A stretch of 64,000 nucleotides of DNA. Origin: Hyphomicrobiales bacterium (GTDB taxonomy: Bacteria > Pseudomonadota > Alphaproteobacteria > Rhizobiales > Rhizobiaceae). A model generated the notes under the pieces. The model was not told the DNA's origin and ran no database searches. It saw only the letters and a program-made list of their open reading frames with translations. Within the stretch, counting starts at the first letter, position 1, and every line of letters begins with the position of its first letter. Location: assembly GCA_900467685.1 (NCBI GenBank), contig UBQX01000006.1, positions 327,432 to 391,431 on the forward strand, in the 5' to 3' direction. Positions 38,325 to 47,828 of this stretch are shown in pieces. Both the position numbers and the translations under genes were made by a program.

Positions 38325-38825
38325 ATGTTCTTCATCCGCTCTGCCGGTGAGGCCGATCTTCCGAAGGTGCAGACGCTGCTGGCGGAAACGTGGCGCGACA
38401 CCTACCGGCCGTTCCATGGCGACCATGTCGTGGAAGCGATGATTGCGCATTGGCATTCCAACGCCTCATTGGCCCGACGCCTGCATCGTCCGGACTCGGA
38501 ATTCCTCGTCGCCGACGATGGCCGCCAGCTTGCCGGCATGGCGTTTGCCGCGATGTCGCGCAAAACGCCAAAACTTGCCAACCTCCACCAGCTTTATATT
38601 CATCCGCTCTGGCAGGGGCAGGGGATCGGCACGGACCTGTTCGCCGAAATCGAGACCTGTTTCCCGGATGCCGACCGCATGCATCTGGAAGTCACGGTCG
38701 AGAACGAGCGCGCCTTCGATTTCTACACCAAAGTCGGCTTTCACGAGATTGGCCGCATCGAGAATGTCGGCCCGCCCGGCGCCAAACTGCCCGCCATCCT
38801 GATGGAAAAGTCGCTGGCCTTCTAA
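38325..38825 (+). CDS. GNAT family N-acetyltransferase (paralogue 2)
   Basis: 166 residues, the same length as the preceding paralogue and starting with the same MFFIRSA. The acetyl-CoA loop is [20 protein letters not shown]. The substitutions are concentrated in residues 31-60 and 121-160, which in GNATs shape the acceptor site, so the two copies may have different substrates. It starts 20 nt after its neighbour and is followed 17 nt later by the alcohol dehydrogenase, suggesting a gatB-GNAT-GNAT-adh operon. Confidence 0.9.
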   Translation: MFFIRSAGEADLPKVQTLLAETWRDTYRPFHGDHVVEAMIAHWHSNASLARRLHRPDSEFLVADDGRQLAGMAFAAMSRKTPKLANLHQLYIHPLWQGQGIGTDLFAEIETCFPDADRMHLEVTVENERAFDFYTKVGFHEIGRIENVGPPGAKLPAILMEKSLAF

Positions 38826-38842
38826 CTTTCGGAGATACCTTT

Positions 38843-39883
38843 TTGAAAGCCGTCTATTTCGAACGCTTCTGCGAACCGCCGCGTATCGCCAACCTGCCGG
38901 ACCCGGAGCCGGGAGCAGACGGCGTGGTCGTGAAGATCGAGGCGACGGGGCTTTGCCGTTCCGACTGGCATGGCTGGATGGGCCATGACAGCGATATCGT
39001 GCTGCCGCACGTGCCGGGCCATGAACTGGCAGGCACCGTCGTTGCCACCGGGCGCAACGTGCTGCGCTGGAAGAAGGGCGACCGTGTCACCGTACCCTTC
39101 GTCTCCGGCTGCGGCCGCTGCGCGGAATGTACCTCCGGCAACCAGCAGGTCTGCGAAACACAGTTCCAGCCGGGATTCACCGCCTGGGGTTCCTTCGCCG
39201 AATATTGCGCCATTGATTATGCGGACGCCAATCTCGTGCGCTTGCCCGAGAGCATGGATTTCGCCACCGCTGCCGGTCTCGGCTGCCGCTTCGTCACGTC
39301 CTTCCGCGCTGTGGTCGATCAGGCGCGCGTCCAGCCCGGCGAATGGGTGGCGGTTCACGGATGCGGCGGGGTCGGCCTCTCCGCCATCATGATCGCCAAT
39401 GCCATGGGCGCGAATGTCGTGGCGGTCGATCTCTCTGATGACAAGCTGGAGTTCGCGAAGAAGCTGGGCGCGGCCGTCACGGTCAATGCCCGCAATGTCG
39501 CCGATGTGCCGGGCGCGATCCGCGAACTCACCTCAGGCGGCGCGCATGTCTCCGTCGATGCGCTGGGTCACCCCACCACGCTGTCGAATTCCATCCTCTG
39601 CCTGCGCCGTCGCGGCCGCCATGTGCAGGTCGGCCTTCTGCTCGCCGACCAGTCACGCCCGCCGGTCCCGATGGATCGCGTCATCGGCTGGGAGCTCGAA
39701 ATCAAGGGCAGCCATGGCATGCAGGCGCATCGCTACGGCGCCATGTTCTCGATGATCGAGACGGGCAAGCTGAAGCCGGAGCTGATGATCGGCCGCACGC
39801 TCAGCCTCGACGAAGCGCCGGAAGCCCTGATGGCCATGGATCGATTCGACGGTGTCGGCATCGGCGTGATCACGCGGTTCTGA
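38843..39883 (+). CDS. Zinc-dependent alcohol dehydrogenase family protein
   Basis: MDR-superfamily enzyme of 346 residues. The start is TTG (38843-38845), with GGAGA 7 nt upstream and the conserved KAVYFERF immediately after. Catalytic-zinc ligands are in [10 protein letters not shown] and GHELAGTV; the structural zinc cluster is [15 protein letters not shown]. The NAD(P) fold is [20 protein letters not shown], followed by [17 protein letters not shown], where the Asp suggests NAD. The substrate is unknown. It is convergent with acvB. Confidence 0.92.
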   Translation: MKAVYFERFCEPPRIANLPDPEPGADGVVVKIEATGLCRSDWHGWMGHDSDIVLPHVPGHELAGTVVATGRNVLRWKKGDRVTVPFVSGCGRCAECTSGNQQVCETQFQPGFTAWGSFAEYCAIDYADANLVRLPESMDFATAAGLGCRFVTSFRAVVDQARVQPGEWVAVHGCGGVGLSAIMIANAMGANVVAVDLSDDKLEFAKKLGAAVTVNARNVADVPGAIRELTSGGAHVSVDALGHPTTLSNSILCLRRRGRHVQVGLLLADQSRPPVPMDRVIGWELEIKGSHGMQAHRYGAMFSMIETGKLKPELMIGRTLSLDEAPEALMAMDRFDGVGIGVITRF

Positions 39884-39895
39884 AGCGAGGAGATG

Positions 39896-39919
39896 GAGCG
39901 TTTCCGTCCGGAAACGCTC
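39896..39919. terminator. Bidirectional terminator-like stem between adh and acvB
   Basis: A perfect 11-bp stem GAGCGTTTCCG / CGGAAACGCTC with a 2-base TC centre lies in the 39-bp gap between convergent genes. Neither side has a good T run, so it may act as an RNA 3'-end stabiliser rather than a classical terminator. Confidence 0.55.
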
Positions 39920-39922
39920 TGC

Positions 39923-41293
39923 TCACTTCAGCCGCTTCCGCAACCCGTCGAGGATGACTTCGCTCACCTTGTCGTAATCGTTGTTGAAGTGGTGGTCGCC
40001 CGGTAGTTCGACAACATCGATGCCCTTGTCCTTCAGCTGACTGCAGACGGCTTCGTCGTCATCGGTGCCATAGATGCATTGCACGAGCTTCGGATCGACC
40101 TTGGCAATGGCGTCGAGCGTTGTCCCGCCCTGATAGCTGCCCTCTGCCCCGAACCAGCCGGTGACCGAGATTTCGTAATCGACCGACTTCGTCAGCGCGA
40201 GCAGCGACATGAACTTCACCGAGGCCTTCTGTCGTGGAGACAGAGCATCGTAGGCAGACGGCATCACATCGGCCCCGAAGGAATAGCCGAGCAGGAGAAC
40301 GTTCTTCACCTTCCACTTTTTCTGGTAGGCCTCGATGATCCGCCCCAGATCCTTCGCCGTCGTCGCCTGATCCTTTTTGGACCAGAAGTAGCGCAGCGAA
40401 TCGACCCCGACGGTCGGTATGCCCTGCGTCTGGAGATATTCTCCGATCTGGCTGTCGATATCGCGCCAACCGCCATCGCCTGAGTAGAAGATCGCCATCG
40501 TGTCGAACTTCGCTGTCGCCGGCAGCTCGGTCAGCGGCAGGCCGAGGTCGTTGGTCGCGGTATCGCTCGCGGCAACCTGTGCTTTCACCGTTTGAAGCAG
40601 CAGATCGCCCGAGGCCTTCTCCACGTTGACGACCTTTACATCGGGATGTTCCGTGGCGATGGCAGCGACATTGGCCTTGCCGTCAGCCGGAGCGTCCGCG
40701 GTCTCGATCACTGTCACAGGGGCGGGCAAGGGGTCGTCAGTCAGCGCGTAGATATAACCGTTCGGCGTCGGCTGCTTGGTGGCGGGAGTGCAAAGCTGCT
40801 TCGTCAGCGGGATTTCGGCCGTCGGGTCGACGGTGATCGCCTCGCCGATCGTCGCAGGCGGCGATTGGGAAATCATGGCGAGAACGAGCGCGCCGCCGGG
40901 GCCGTCGCCCATCAGCACTGGGGCATGATAGGCCGTATCACCCGCGCGCCGCTGAACCTGCTGCGACAGTGATTCGATGTCTGAAATCATGTAGATGCAG
41001 TCGTCGTCGCTGTCTGCGGCCATGGAGGCGATATAGGCCTTGTAGTCGATCCCGACGACGGCAGCCCCCGCTGCAACAAGCGCGTTGAGGCGGTCGTCGT
41101 CCTTCTTCGCCCAGCCGTCCGGACCTGAAAGAAGGAAAACCATCGACTTGAGACCGCCCGTCGGCAGGGCAATATGGGGCGAGGGGATCAAGCCGGTGTC
41201 GTAGCCGGAGGCCTGGTCTTCCGCCTTTGCGCCATGGGCACAGACCGCCAGAACCGAGGCAAGCCCGGCCAGAAACCGATTTCGAAACTTCAT
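39923..41293 (-). CDS. acvB: AcvB/VirJ family lysyl-phosphatidylglycerol hydrolase
   Basis: Periplasmic protein of 456 residues from the ATG of MKFRNRFLAGLASVLAVCAHGAKA (Sec signal peptide). The C-terminal half is the VirJ domain: IFYSGDGGWRDID, GVDSLRYFWSKKDQATTAKDLGRII, and the serine-hydrolase elbow LLLGYSFGADVMPSAYD. The final GDHHFNNDYDKVSEVIL carries the catalytic-type His. In Agrobacterium AcvB hydrolyses lysyl-PG in the periplasm and affects virulence. The start overlaps the lpiA stop by 4 bases, so the two are coupled. Confidence 0.93.
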   Translation of the reverse strand: MKFRNRFLAGLASVLAVCAHGAKAEDQASGYDTGLIPSPHIALPTGGLKSMVFLLSGPDGWAKKDDDRLNALVAAGAAVVGIDYKAYIASMAADSDDDCIYMISDIESLSQQVQRRAGDTAYHAPVLMGDGPGGALVLAMISQSPPATIGEAITVDPTAEIPLTKQLCTPATKQPTPNGYIYALTDDPLPAPVTVIETADAPADGKANVAAIATEHPDVKVVNVEKASGDLLLQTVKAQVAASDTATNDLGLPLTELPATAKFDTMAIFYSGDGGWRDIDSQIGEYLQTQGIPTVGVDSLRYFWSKKDQATTAKDLGRIIEAYQKKWKVKNVLLLGYSFGADVMPSAYDALSPRQKASVKFMSLLALTKSVDYEISVTGWFGAEGSYQGGTTLDAIAKVDPKLVQCIYGTDDDEAVCSQLKDKGIDVVELPGDHHFNNDYDKVSEVILDGLRKRLK

Positions 41294-43911
41294 TTCCCGA
41301 CGACTCCTCTGATGCCCCCACCGATCAGGACCGTCACATCCATGATCGCCATGACGGGCGACGCATTGCCGGACACGGCAATGTAGCGCGCTTCCCATCG
41401 CGGGGCGAACTTCGACTTATAGGCCTTCAGGCCCTTGAAATTGTAGAACCGTTCGGCGTGCTCGAAGATGACGCCGCCGATACGATCCCAGACCGGGGCC
41501 GACTCGCGCCGCGACATGCCCGACAGTGGCGCCATGCCGAGATTGAAGGTCTGGAAGCCCTGGTCGCGCAGATATTCGATGATCCGGACAAACAGGAAGT
41601 CCATCGACCCCTTTGGCGCGTCGGGGAGGAAGCGCATCAGGTCCACCGAACCTTCCATCTTCGCATCGGTCACGAGGAGGTTGGCAAAGGCGACGATCCG
41701 ACCATGCTGCTTCAACAGGCCCACAGGCTGCGAACGAATATAGTCCGGATCGAAACCGCCGAGGGAGAATGTCTTCTCGCGGGTGTCGTGCTGCTGCAGC
41801 CAGGCATCGGAGACAGCCTGCAGTTCGCCCATGATCGCGTCCACCTCGTCGCCCGCGGCGGCGACATGGAATTCGAGATCGTCGCGCTGCGCCTTGCCGA
41901 CCGTCTGCCGCAGGTTCGCCATCCTGCCGCCCTTCAGCTCGAAACCCGGGAGCGCCACGGTTGCCGCTTCGCCGAGCTTGTAGGCCCTGAGACCTGCATC
42001 AGCGCAGAAACCCAGCAGGGCGGGGGAGATCTGGTAAAGCACCGCGCGTGCGCCGGCAGCTTGCGCCAATTCCACGAAGCGCCAGAGCAGTTCCTGTGCC
42101 TCTTCCTCGTCTCCGACTGGATCGAAGAGCGCGACCCAGGAGCGCCCCTGAATGCCGTACATGATGAAGCAGTTGCCGCTTTCGGAGAACAGGATCTGCT
42201 TGTCGCCCATGCGAACCAGATTGGCATCTGCGGTGCCCTGGGCCATCACGATGGGAAGCGCCTTCTCCATTGCATCGCCGGTCGGCAATTGCGGACGAAA
42301 TTTCGCGGGCCGCAGCAGGCTGTAGATGGCAACCGCCGAAGCCGCGAGCGCAAGGCCCGCCGCGGCACGCAGGCCACGCGGCACTTCGTCGGCAATCTCG
42401 AACTCCCACCAGAGACTGTCGGAATAATCCACATCGCGATAGACGAAGAAGAGCAGCGTCACCGCCGAGGCAACGATCACCGCCATAGCTGCGACCCAGG
42501 AGGGCGCGAGTACCTGATGGATCAGCGAGGCGGGGCGCGTGAACCGCTGGTGCGTCATCGACAGCGCGAGAATGAGGACGACCAGAAGCGACGCCTCGAG
42601 CGGCGACACACCGCGCAGGTTCGCGAAGAACAGGGCGGCGACACTGGTGACCACCGTGAACCACCAGGCCGCGTCGAGACGATTGGAAAGGCCCCGAGCG
42701 GCGATGAAAATGCCAAGACCCAGGAGGCTCGTGATGAAATGCGCGCTCTCCACGATGGGCAGCGGCATATAGTTTTCAAGCCGCACCAGCTTGTCGTCGT
42801 TCGTGGGCGTCACGCTCGAAAAGATGAGGATCGCTCCCGTGACCACCGAGAGCGCGGAAATGAGCGCGGGCGCCAGCCGCGGTTCGAGCTGCCGGAATGC
42901 GGCGGCGACCGGCACCAGCGCGAAGCGGCGGGTCTCGACAAGGATCAGCGCCAGCGCCGCGATCAGCAGCGGCAGGACGTTATAGATCAGACGGTAGAGG
43001 AGCAGGCTGCCAAGAAGCCGGTCCACCGGCACATGAGCGCCAAGCGCCGAGACCATCACCGCTTCGAAAATCCCGATGCCGGCCGGCACGTGGCTGATGA
43101 GGCCGAGGCCGATCGCTGTCGAATAGATGGCAAAGAAGGCCGGCCAGCCAACGGCGTCCTGCGGAATGAGGACGTAAAGTGCGGTGGCCGATGCCGCCAT
43201 GTCGAGCGCGCTGACCAGAAACTGCTGGGATGAAGTCTTGCTGTCCGGCAGCCGCACCGTCAGTGCGCCGATGGTGATCCGCCGCCCACCACGCCCGGCG
43301 ATGAGGAGCGCCGTCAAGATCAGCAGAATGACGATCGAAATGCCGCGGATGAGCATCGGGTCGAGACCCGACAGGGCCGAAAGCCGGGGCGCGGTCACGA
43401 GAACAGAGATCGCCGTGACGCCGAGAATGCCTAGCCCAAAGGCGAGTGTCACGAAGGCGACGATCTTGCCGATTTCCTCCGGCGTGAGGCCAAGGCGCAA
43501 ATAGGCGCGAAGCCGGATGGCGCCCGCCGAAAGAGCACCGAATCCCGCCGTATTGCCGATCGCATAGGCGGAGAAGGAGGTGATGGCGACTGAGACGAGC
43601 GGCAGCTTCTCCTTGCGGACATATTCGATCGCCGTGAGATCGTAGCAGATCAAGGCGACAAAGCTCAGCGCCGTGAAGAGCAGGGACAGCAGGATCGCCG
43701 AAGTTGGCGTCGCGGCAAGTGCATCGCGCACGTCCTCGATGCGGATTTCTGTGGTCAGCTTGTAGATCGCATAGGCCGTCAGCCCGCTGACAACGAGGAT
43801 CGCGGTCAGCAACAGATATTCGCGATAGCGCTCAAAGAGGTAAAGCAGCCTGAAGACCGCCCCCTTTCTCTCTTCAGCAACCGGATTTTCTGTTTCAGAC
43901 ATGGAGTTCAT
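41290..43911 (-). CDS. lpiA: Lysyl-phosphatidylglycerol synthase / flippase, MprF family
   Basis: 873-residue inner-membrane protein that makes lysyl-PG from Lys-tRNA and PG and flips it outward. The first about 520 residues contain many membrane helices (e.g. YLLLTAILVVSGLTAYAIY; the flippase part includes SHVPAGIGIFEAVMVSALG). The C-terminal soluble DUF2156 synthase domain contains YGIQGRSWVALFDPVGDEEE and FNLGMAPLSGM. In rhizobia lpiA is acid-induced; with acvB it sets the lysyl-PG level and so surface charge and resistance to cationic peptides. A second ATG lies at 43902. Confidence 0.94.
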   Translation of the reverse strand: MNSMSETENPVAEERKGAVFRLLYLFERYREYLLLTAILVVSGLTAYAIYKLTTEIRIEDVRDALAATPTSAILLSLLFTALSFVALICYDLTAIEYVRKEKLPLVSVAITSFSAYAIGNTAGFGALSAGAIRLRAYLRLGLTPEEIGKIVAFVTLAFGLGILGVTAISVLVTAPRLSALSGLDPMLIRGISIVILLILTALLIAGRGGRRITIGALTVRLPDSKTSSQQFLVSALDMAASATALYVLIPQDAVGWPAFFAIYSTAIGLGLISHVPAGIGIFEAVMVSALGAHVPVDRLLGSLLLYRLIYNVLPLLIAALALILVETRRFALVPVAAAFRQLEPRLAPALISALSVVTGAILIFSSVTPTNDDKLVRLENYMPLPIVESAHFITSLLGLGIFIAARGLSNRLDAAWWFTVVTSVAALFFANLRGVSPLEASLLVVLILALSMTHQRFTRPASLIHQVLAPSWVAAMAVIVASAVTLLFFVYRDVDYSDSLWWEFEIADEVPRGLRAAAGLALAASAVAIYSLLRPAKFRPQLPTGDAMEKALPIVMAQGTADANLVRMGDKQILFSESGNCFIMYGIQGRSWVALFDPVGDEEEAQELLWRFVELAQAAGARAVLYQISPALLGFCADAGLRAYKLGEAATVALPGFELKGGRMANLRQTVGKAQRDDLEFHVAAAGDEVDAIMGELQAVSDAWLQQHDTREKTFSLGGFDPDYIRSQPVGLLKQHGRIVAFANLLVTDAKMEGSVDLMRFLPDAPKGSMDFLFVRIIEYLRDQGFQTFNLGMAPLSGMSRRESAPVWDRIGGVIFEHAERFYNFKGLKAYKSKFAPRWEARYIAVSGNASPVMAIMDVTVLIGGGIRGVVGK

Positions 43912-44204
43912 GAAATCGGCGATGCCCCTGCGACGTTGGCCGAGCGGTGTTCTGTCATCTTGACGAATTTACGGCGGCTCATTTGGCTGACCCGAAAAAG
44001 TTCTGCGCTAACAACATGTCTTACACCCCAAATATGAATATGTTTTTCCCTCTTGGACCAAGCCGAAGGACAGGCACAAACCAGCAGGATGAGTATTCCG
44101 CAGGCGCGAAATGCTCTGGACATTCCATGGTTCTGGCTGCATAAGCGGACAAGAGCCGGGCTCACCAGAGTCCCGCCGTCGAACGTCATATCCAAGGCTT
44201 TGCG
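43912..44204. other. Divergent intergenic region lpiA / NDUFA12-like gene
   Basis: 293 bp between divergent starts, with an AT-rich centre (about 44010-44050, ATATGAATATG). It must carry the lpiA promoter, which in relatives is acid-responsive, but I see no box pair good enough to call. A short open frame here has no family resemblance. Confidence 0.4.
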
Positions 44205-44603
44205 ATGAAGAACCTACTCCTTGAACTTTTCACCTGGTGGAATGGGCAGACCATGGGCACGCGCTTCTTCACGTGGCGCAAGGGCAAGCGGGTCGGCGAG
44301 GATCAGTTCGGCAACGTCTATTATGAAGGTCCGATGTCGACATACGGCCTGCAGAGGCGCTGGGTGATCTACAAGGGTTACGCCGAAGCCTCCGCCATCC
44401 CGCCGGGCTGGCATGGCTGGATGCATCACCGCACCGACGTTCCGCCGACCAAGCAGGACTACAAGGCGCATGAGTGGCAGAAGCCGCATCATGCGAACCT
44501 GACGGGCACTGCCGGGGCCTATCGTCCGCAGGGTTCGCTCGCCGAAGCCGGCCAGCGCCCGCGCGTCACCGGTGACTATGACGCCTGGACCCCGGGCAAC
44601 TGA
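44205..44603 (+). CDS. NADH:ubiquinone oxidoreductase B17.2 / NDUFA12-like subunit
   Basis: 132 residues. The B17.2 signature is clear: G.R.GEDQFGNVYYEGP, RRWVIYKGYAEASAIPPGWHGWMHHRTDVPP, then KPHHANLTGTAGAYRP. This is the alphaproteobacterial homologue of the mitochondrial complex I accessory subunit NDUFA12 and probably sits on the peripheral arm. It is outside the nuo operon, as in other Rhizobiales. It is followed by the DUF2155 gene. Confidence 0.94.
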   Translation: MKNLLLELFTWWNGQTMGTRFFTWRKGKRVGEDQFGNVYYEGPMSTYGLQRRWVIYKGYAEASAIPPGWHGWMHHRTDVPPTKQDYKAHEWQKPHHANLTGTAGAYRPQGSLAEAGQRPRVTGDYDAWTPGN

Positions 44604-44665
44604 CGCCTTGTGGCCACAATCGCCTATTAGGCGTCGTGGCCACTCACGGTGGAAAGAGGCGAATC

Positions 44666-45106
44666 TTGCGAGCAACGGCTAAGGTTTCATACGGCAGAAG
44701 GCTGCTGACAGGCCTTCTGGCAGTCGTTTCGCTGGGGCTTGCCCATGAAGCGCAGGCTGCGCGCATTTCCAACGCCGTTGCCGTCTTCGCCGGTCTCGAC
44801 AAGATCACCGGCCGCGTCACCACTTTCGATGTCTATATCAACGAAACCGTCCAGTTCGGCGCGCTCCAGGTGACGCCGAAGGTCTGCTACTCGCGCGACG
44901 ACACCGAAGCGCAGAAGGTCGACGGTTTCGTCGAAGTCGATGAAATTACCCTCGACCGCAAGATCCGCCGCATCTTTTCCGGCTGGATGTTTGCCGACAG
45001 CCCCGGTCTCAACGCCGTCGAGCATCCGATCTATGACGTCTGGCTGACCGGCTGCAAGCAGAAGTCCGACGTTCCCCCGCCGGATTCGGCCTCCAAGGCA
45101 AACTGA
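44666..45106 (+). CDS. DUF2155 exported protein
   Basis: 146 residues with a TTG start at 44666 (AAAGAGG 6 nt upstream) and a signal peptide (YGRRLLTGLLAVVSLGLAHEAQA). A GTG ten codons earlier (44636) is an alternative. The mature domain reads ARISNAVAVFAGLDKITGRVTTFDVYINETVQFGALQVTPKVCYSRDDTE and WMFADSPGLNAVEHPIYDVWLTGC, the DUF2155 pattern with two conserved cysteines. Alphaproteobacterial periplasmic protein of unknown role. Confidence 0.88.
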   Translation: MRATAKVSYGRRLLTGLLAVVSLGLAHEAQAARISNAVAVFAGLDKITGRVTTFDVYINETVQFGALQVTPKVCYSRDDTEAQKVDGFVEVDEITLDRKIRRIFSGWMFADSPGLNAVEHPIYDVWLTGCKQKSDVPPPDSASKAN

Positions 45107-45112
45107 ACGCAC

Positions 45113-45733
45113 TCAAGAATTGACAAAGGGAATATCTGGCCGCGACACCGCATCGGCCAGCAGAATCTCATATTGCGCCTTGGGGACATCGATCGCGCCA
45201 AATGTCTTCAGGTGCTCGGTGGTGAATTGCGTGTCGAGCAGGCGGAAACGCCGCTCCCGAAGCCTCTCCACCAGATGTACGAGGCAGATCTTGGAAGCGT
45301 TGGTCCGGCGCGAGAACATGCTCTCGCCGAAGAAGGCAGCGCCCAGCGACACACCATAAAGCCCGCCCACGAGCTCACCGTCTTCGAAAGCCTCGACCGA
45401 ATGGGCATGGCCCATCTCGTGAAGCTGGCCATAGAGATCGAGGATCGTCTCGTTGATCCAGGTCGTCGGGCGATCTTCCGCAGGCTCTCCGCATTTCAGC
45501 ATGACATCGCGGAAGACCGTGTTGACGCGGATGTCGAAGGGGGATTTGCGCATCATCTTGGCGAGACTGCGCGAGACGTGGAAACCGTCGAGGGGAATGA
45601 TGCCCCGCATTTCCGGCTGAACCCAGAAGAGCTCCGGGTCGTCAGCGGATTCGGCCATGGGAAAGAGGCCGATGGAATAAGCGCGCAGCAGGATTTCCGG
45701 CGTCAGTTCCGGGTCCTGTCGCTGCGCGCTCAT
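45113..45733 (-). CDS. aat: Leucyl/phenylalanyl-tRNA-protein transferase
   Basis: 206 residues. It adds Leu or Phe to N-terminal Arg or Lys, creating N-degrons for ClpS. Family phrases are [60 protein letters not shown] and [20 protein letters not shown]. It follows accC with an 11-nt gap as the last gene of an accB-accC-aat operon. Confidence 0.96.
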   Translation of the reverse strand: MSAQRQDPELTPEILLRAYSIGLFPMAESADDPELFWVQPEMRGIIPLDGFHVSRSLAKMMRKSPFDIRVNTVFRDVMLKCGEPAEDRPTTWINETILDLYGQLHEMGHAHSVEAFEDGELVGGLYGVSLGAAFFGESMFSRRTNASKICLVHLVERLRERRFRLLDTQFTTEHLKTFGAIDVPKAQYEILLADAVSRPDIPFVNS

Positions 45734-45744
45734 GATGCTCGTCT

Positions 45745-47091
45745 TTACTCCGCCGGCTTTTCCGCCAGGTACTTTTCCAGCCAGTGGATATCATAATCGC
45801 CATTGGCGATATCCTGGTTCGAAATCAGGTCCTGGAAGAGCGGTAGCGTCGTCTTGATGCCGTCGATGACAAACTCGTCAAGCACACGGCGCAGTCGCAT
45901 CATGCATTCGACGCGCGTGCGTCCATGCACGATCAGCTTGCCGATGAGGCTGTCGTAGTAAGGCGGGATGCGATAGCCCTGATAGGCGCCCGAATCGACG
46001 CGAACGCCCAGACCGCCCGGCGCATGGAAATGCGTAATCGTGCCCGGAGACGGCGTGAACGTGCGCGGGTCTTCCGCGTTGATGCGGCATTCGATGGCGT
46101 GGCCGGAGAACTTGATCTCGTCCTGCGTGACCGAGATGCCGCCGCCGGAGGCGATGCGGATCTGCTCATGCACGAGGTCGATGCCGGTGATTGCTTCGGT
46201 GATCGGATGCTCGACCTGAAGACGGGTGTTCATTTCGATGAAATAGAACTCGCCGTTTTCGTAGAGGAATTCGATCGTACCGGCGCCGCGATACTTCATC
46301 TTCTTCATCGCGTCGGCGCAGATCTGGCCGATGCGCATGCGCTGCTCGACATTCAGGGCAGGGGAGTTGGCTTCTTCCCAGACCTTCTGGTGGCGGCGCT
46401 GCAGCGAGCAGTCGCGTTCGCCCAGATGCACCGCATTGCCTTCGCCGTCGCCCAGAACCTGGACTTCGATGTGACGCGGCTTGCCGAGATACTTTTCCAT
46501 GTAGACGGCGTCGTTGCCAAAGGCAGCAAGTGCCTCGGAACGGGCCGTCGAAACGGCTTCTTCGAGTTCTTCCTCGGTCTTGGCAACTTTCATCCCGCGG
46601 CCACCACCACCGGCCGTCGCCTTGATGAGGACCGGGAAGCCGATTTCACGCGCGATTTCCAGCGCGTTTTCGGGCTTCACTTCGCCAGCGGAGCCCGGAA
46701 CGACGGGAATGCCGAGTTCTACAGCCGTCTTCTTGGCGGTGATCTTGTCGCCCATCAGGCGGATATGTTCCGCCGTCGGCCCGATGAAGGTGATGCCATG
46801 TGCGTCGAGGATATCGGCGAACTTGGCGTTTTCCGAAAGGAAGCCGTAGCCCGGATGCACGGCGTCAGCGCCGGTGATCTCGCAGGCTGCAACGATCTGG
46901 TGGATGTTGAGATAGCTGTCGCGCGACGGCGGCGGGCCGATGCAGACGCTCTCGTCGGCCAGACGCACATGCATGGCGTCCGCGTCCGCCGTCGAGTGCA
47001 CGGCGACGGTCGCGATCCCGAGTTCCTTGCACGCCCGGAGGATGCGAAGCGCGATCTCGCCCCGGTTGGCAATGAGGACTTTGGAAATCAT
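45745..47091 (-). CDS. accC: Biotin carboxylase subunit of acetyl-CoA carboxylase
   Basis: 448 residues, ATP-grasp enzyme carboxylating the biotin on AccB for fatty-acid synthesis. It begins [26 protein letters not shown]. The glycine-rich ATP loop is [12 protein letters not shown]; further landmarks are [32 protein letters not shown], and [24 protein letters not shown] with the active-site Arg. It lies 12 nt after accB. Confidence 0.97.
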   Translation of the reverse strand: MISKVLIANRGEIALRILRACKELGIATVAVHSTADADAMHVRLADESVCIGPPPSRDSYLNIHQIVAACEITGADAVHPGYGFLSENAKFADILDAHGITFIGPTAEHIRLMGDKITAKKTAVELGIPVVPGSAGEVKPENALEIAREIGFPVLIKATAGGGGRGMKVAKTEEELEEAVSTARSEALAAFGNDAVYMEKYLGKPRHIEVQVLGDGEGNAVHLGERDCSLQRRHQKVWEEANSPALNVEQRMRIGQICADAMKKMKYRGAGTIEFLYENGEFYFIEMNTRLQVEHPITEAITGIDLVHEQIRIASGGGISVTQDEIKFSGHAIECRINAEDPRTFTPSPGTITHFHAPGGLGVRVDSGAYQGYRIPPYYDSLIGKLIVHGRTRVECMMRLRRVLDEFVIDGIKTTLPLFQDLISNQDIANGDYDIHWLEKYLAEKPAE

Positions 47092-47103
47092 GGCTAGCGC
47101 CCC

Positions 47104-47574
47104 TTATTCGATGACGATCAAGGCTTCGCCGAATTCCACCGGTTGGGCATCCGTGACGAGGATTTCGGTGACCTTGCCCGAGCGCGGTGCCGGAATCTGG
47201 TTCATGGTCTTCATGGCCTCGATGATGAGGATCGTCTGGCCTTCCTTCACCGTCTGGCCGACTTCCACGAAGGGGCGAGCGCCGGGAGCGGGCGACAGAT
47301 AGGTCGTGCCGACCATCGGCGAGGCGACCGTGTTCTTCGGGTCGCGGGCAGCAACGGCCGGAGCCGCAGCTTCAGCCGGAGCGGCAGCAACGGCTGCGAC
47401 CGGAGCCGGGGCTACGCTGTAGGCCGGCATGTGCATGGCTGCGGGAGCAGCGCGCGAAACACGGATGCGCAGCGCATCCTGTTCGACTTCGATTTCGGTG
47501 AGGTCGGTCTCTTTCAGGATGTTCGCGAGATCGCGGATGAGGGCCTGATCGATGCCGGTCTTCTTCTCTGCCAT
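47104..47574 (-). CDS. accB: Biotin carboxyl carrier protein
   Basis: 156 residues from the ATG of [20 protein letters not shown]. The N-terminal helical part is joined by an Ala/Pro-rich linker (about residues 43-76) to the C-terminal biotinyl domain, where biotin is attached to K122 in IIEAMKTMN. It is first in the accB-accC-aat operon. In other rhizobia I recall aroQ directly upstream; none is present here. Confidence 0.96.
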   Translation of the reverse strand: MAEKKTGIDQALIRDLANILKETDLTEIEVEQDALRIRVSRAAPAAMHMPAYSVAPAPVAAVAAAPAEAAAPAVAARDPKNTVASPMVGTTYLSPAPGARPFVEVGQTVKEGQTILIIEAMKTMNQIPAPRSGKVTEILVTDAQPVEFGEALIVIE

Positions 47575-47765
47575 GAAAATCGTCCTGTTCTTATTCTTCT
47601 CTGAAGCAAGTCCGGCGAAAGGGGGAAACCGGTTTCGCGTCCGGAATTGCATAAACACTCTGAGCGCCCTTCATGGCCGCGCGCGACATCGTCGCTGCGC
47701 CAGCCGGGCGGCGTCGGGGTTCTTCTATAGTCTGGACTTCAAGCAAATGGAAGCCATTGCTTTCC

Positions 47766-47805
47766 GTGGCCGCCGTCGCGGTGAATAACCGCTCCCGCCG
47801 GCCAC
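47766..47805. repeat. Imperfect inverted repeat downstream of the DsbA-like gene
   Basis: GTGGCCG (47766-47772) and CGGCCAC (47799-47805) are perfect 7-bp outer arms; inner parts (GCGGT / ACCGC) also pair around a GAATA loop. There is no T run on either side. It lies in the 254-bp accB upstream gap, past the 3' end of the DsbA-like gene. Confidence 0.4.
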
Positions 47806-47828
47806 AAAGCAGTGGATAAAGTCTCGGC

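Noticed and set aside
43947..44144. Short ORF between lpiA and the NDUFA12-like gene
   Set aside because: The composition is not coding-like, there is no ribosome site, and it would occupy the divergent promoter region.
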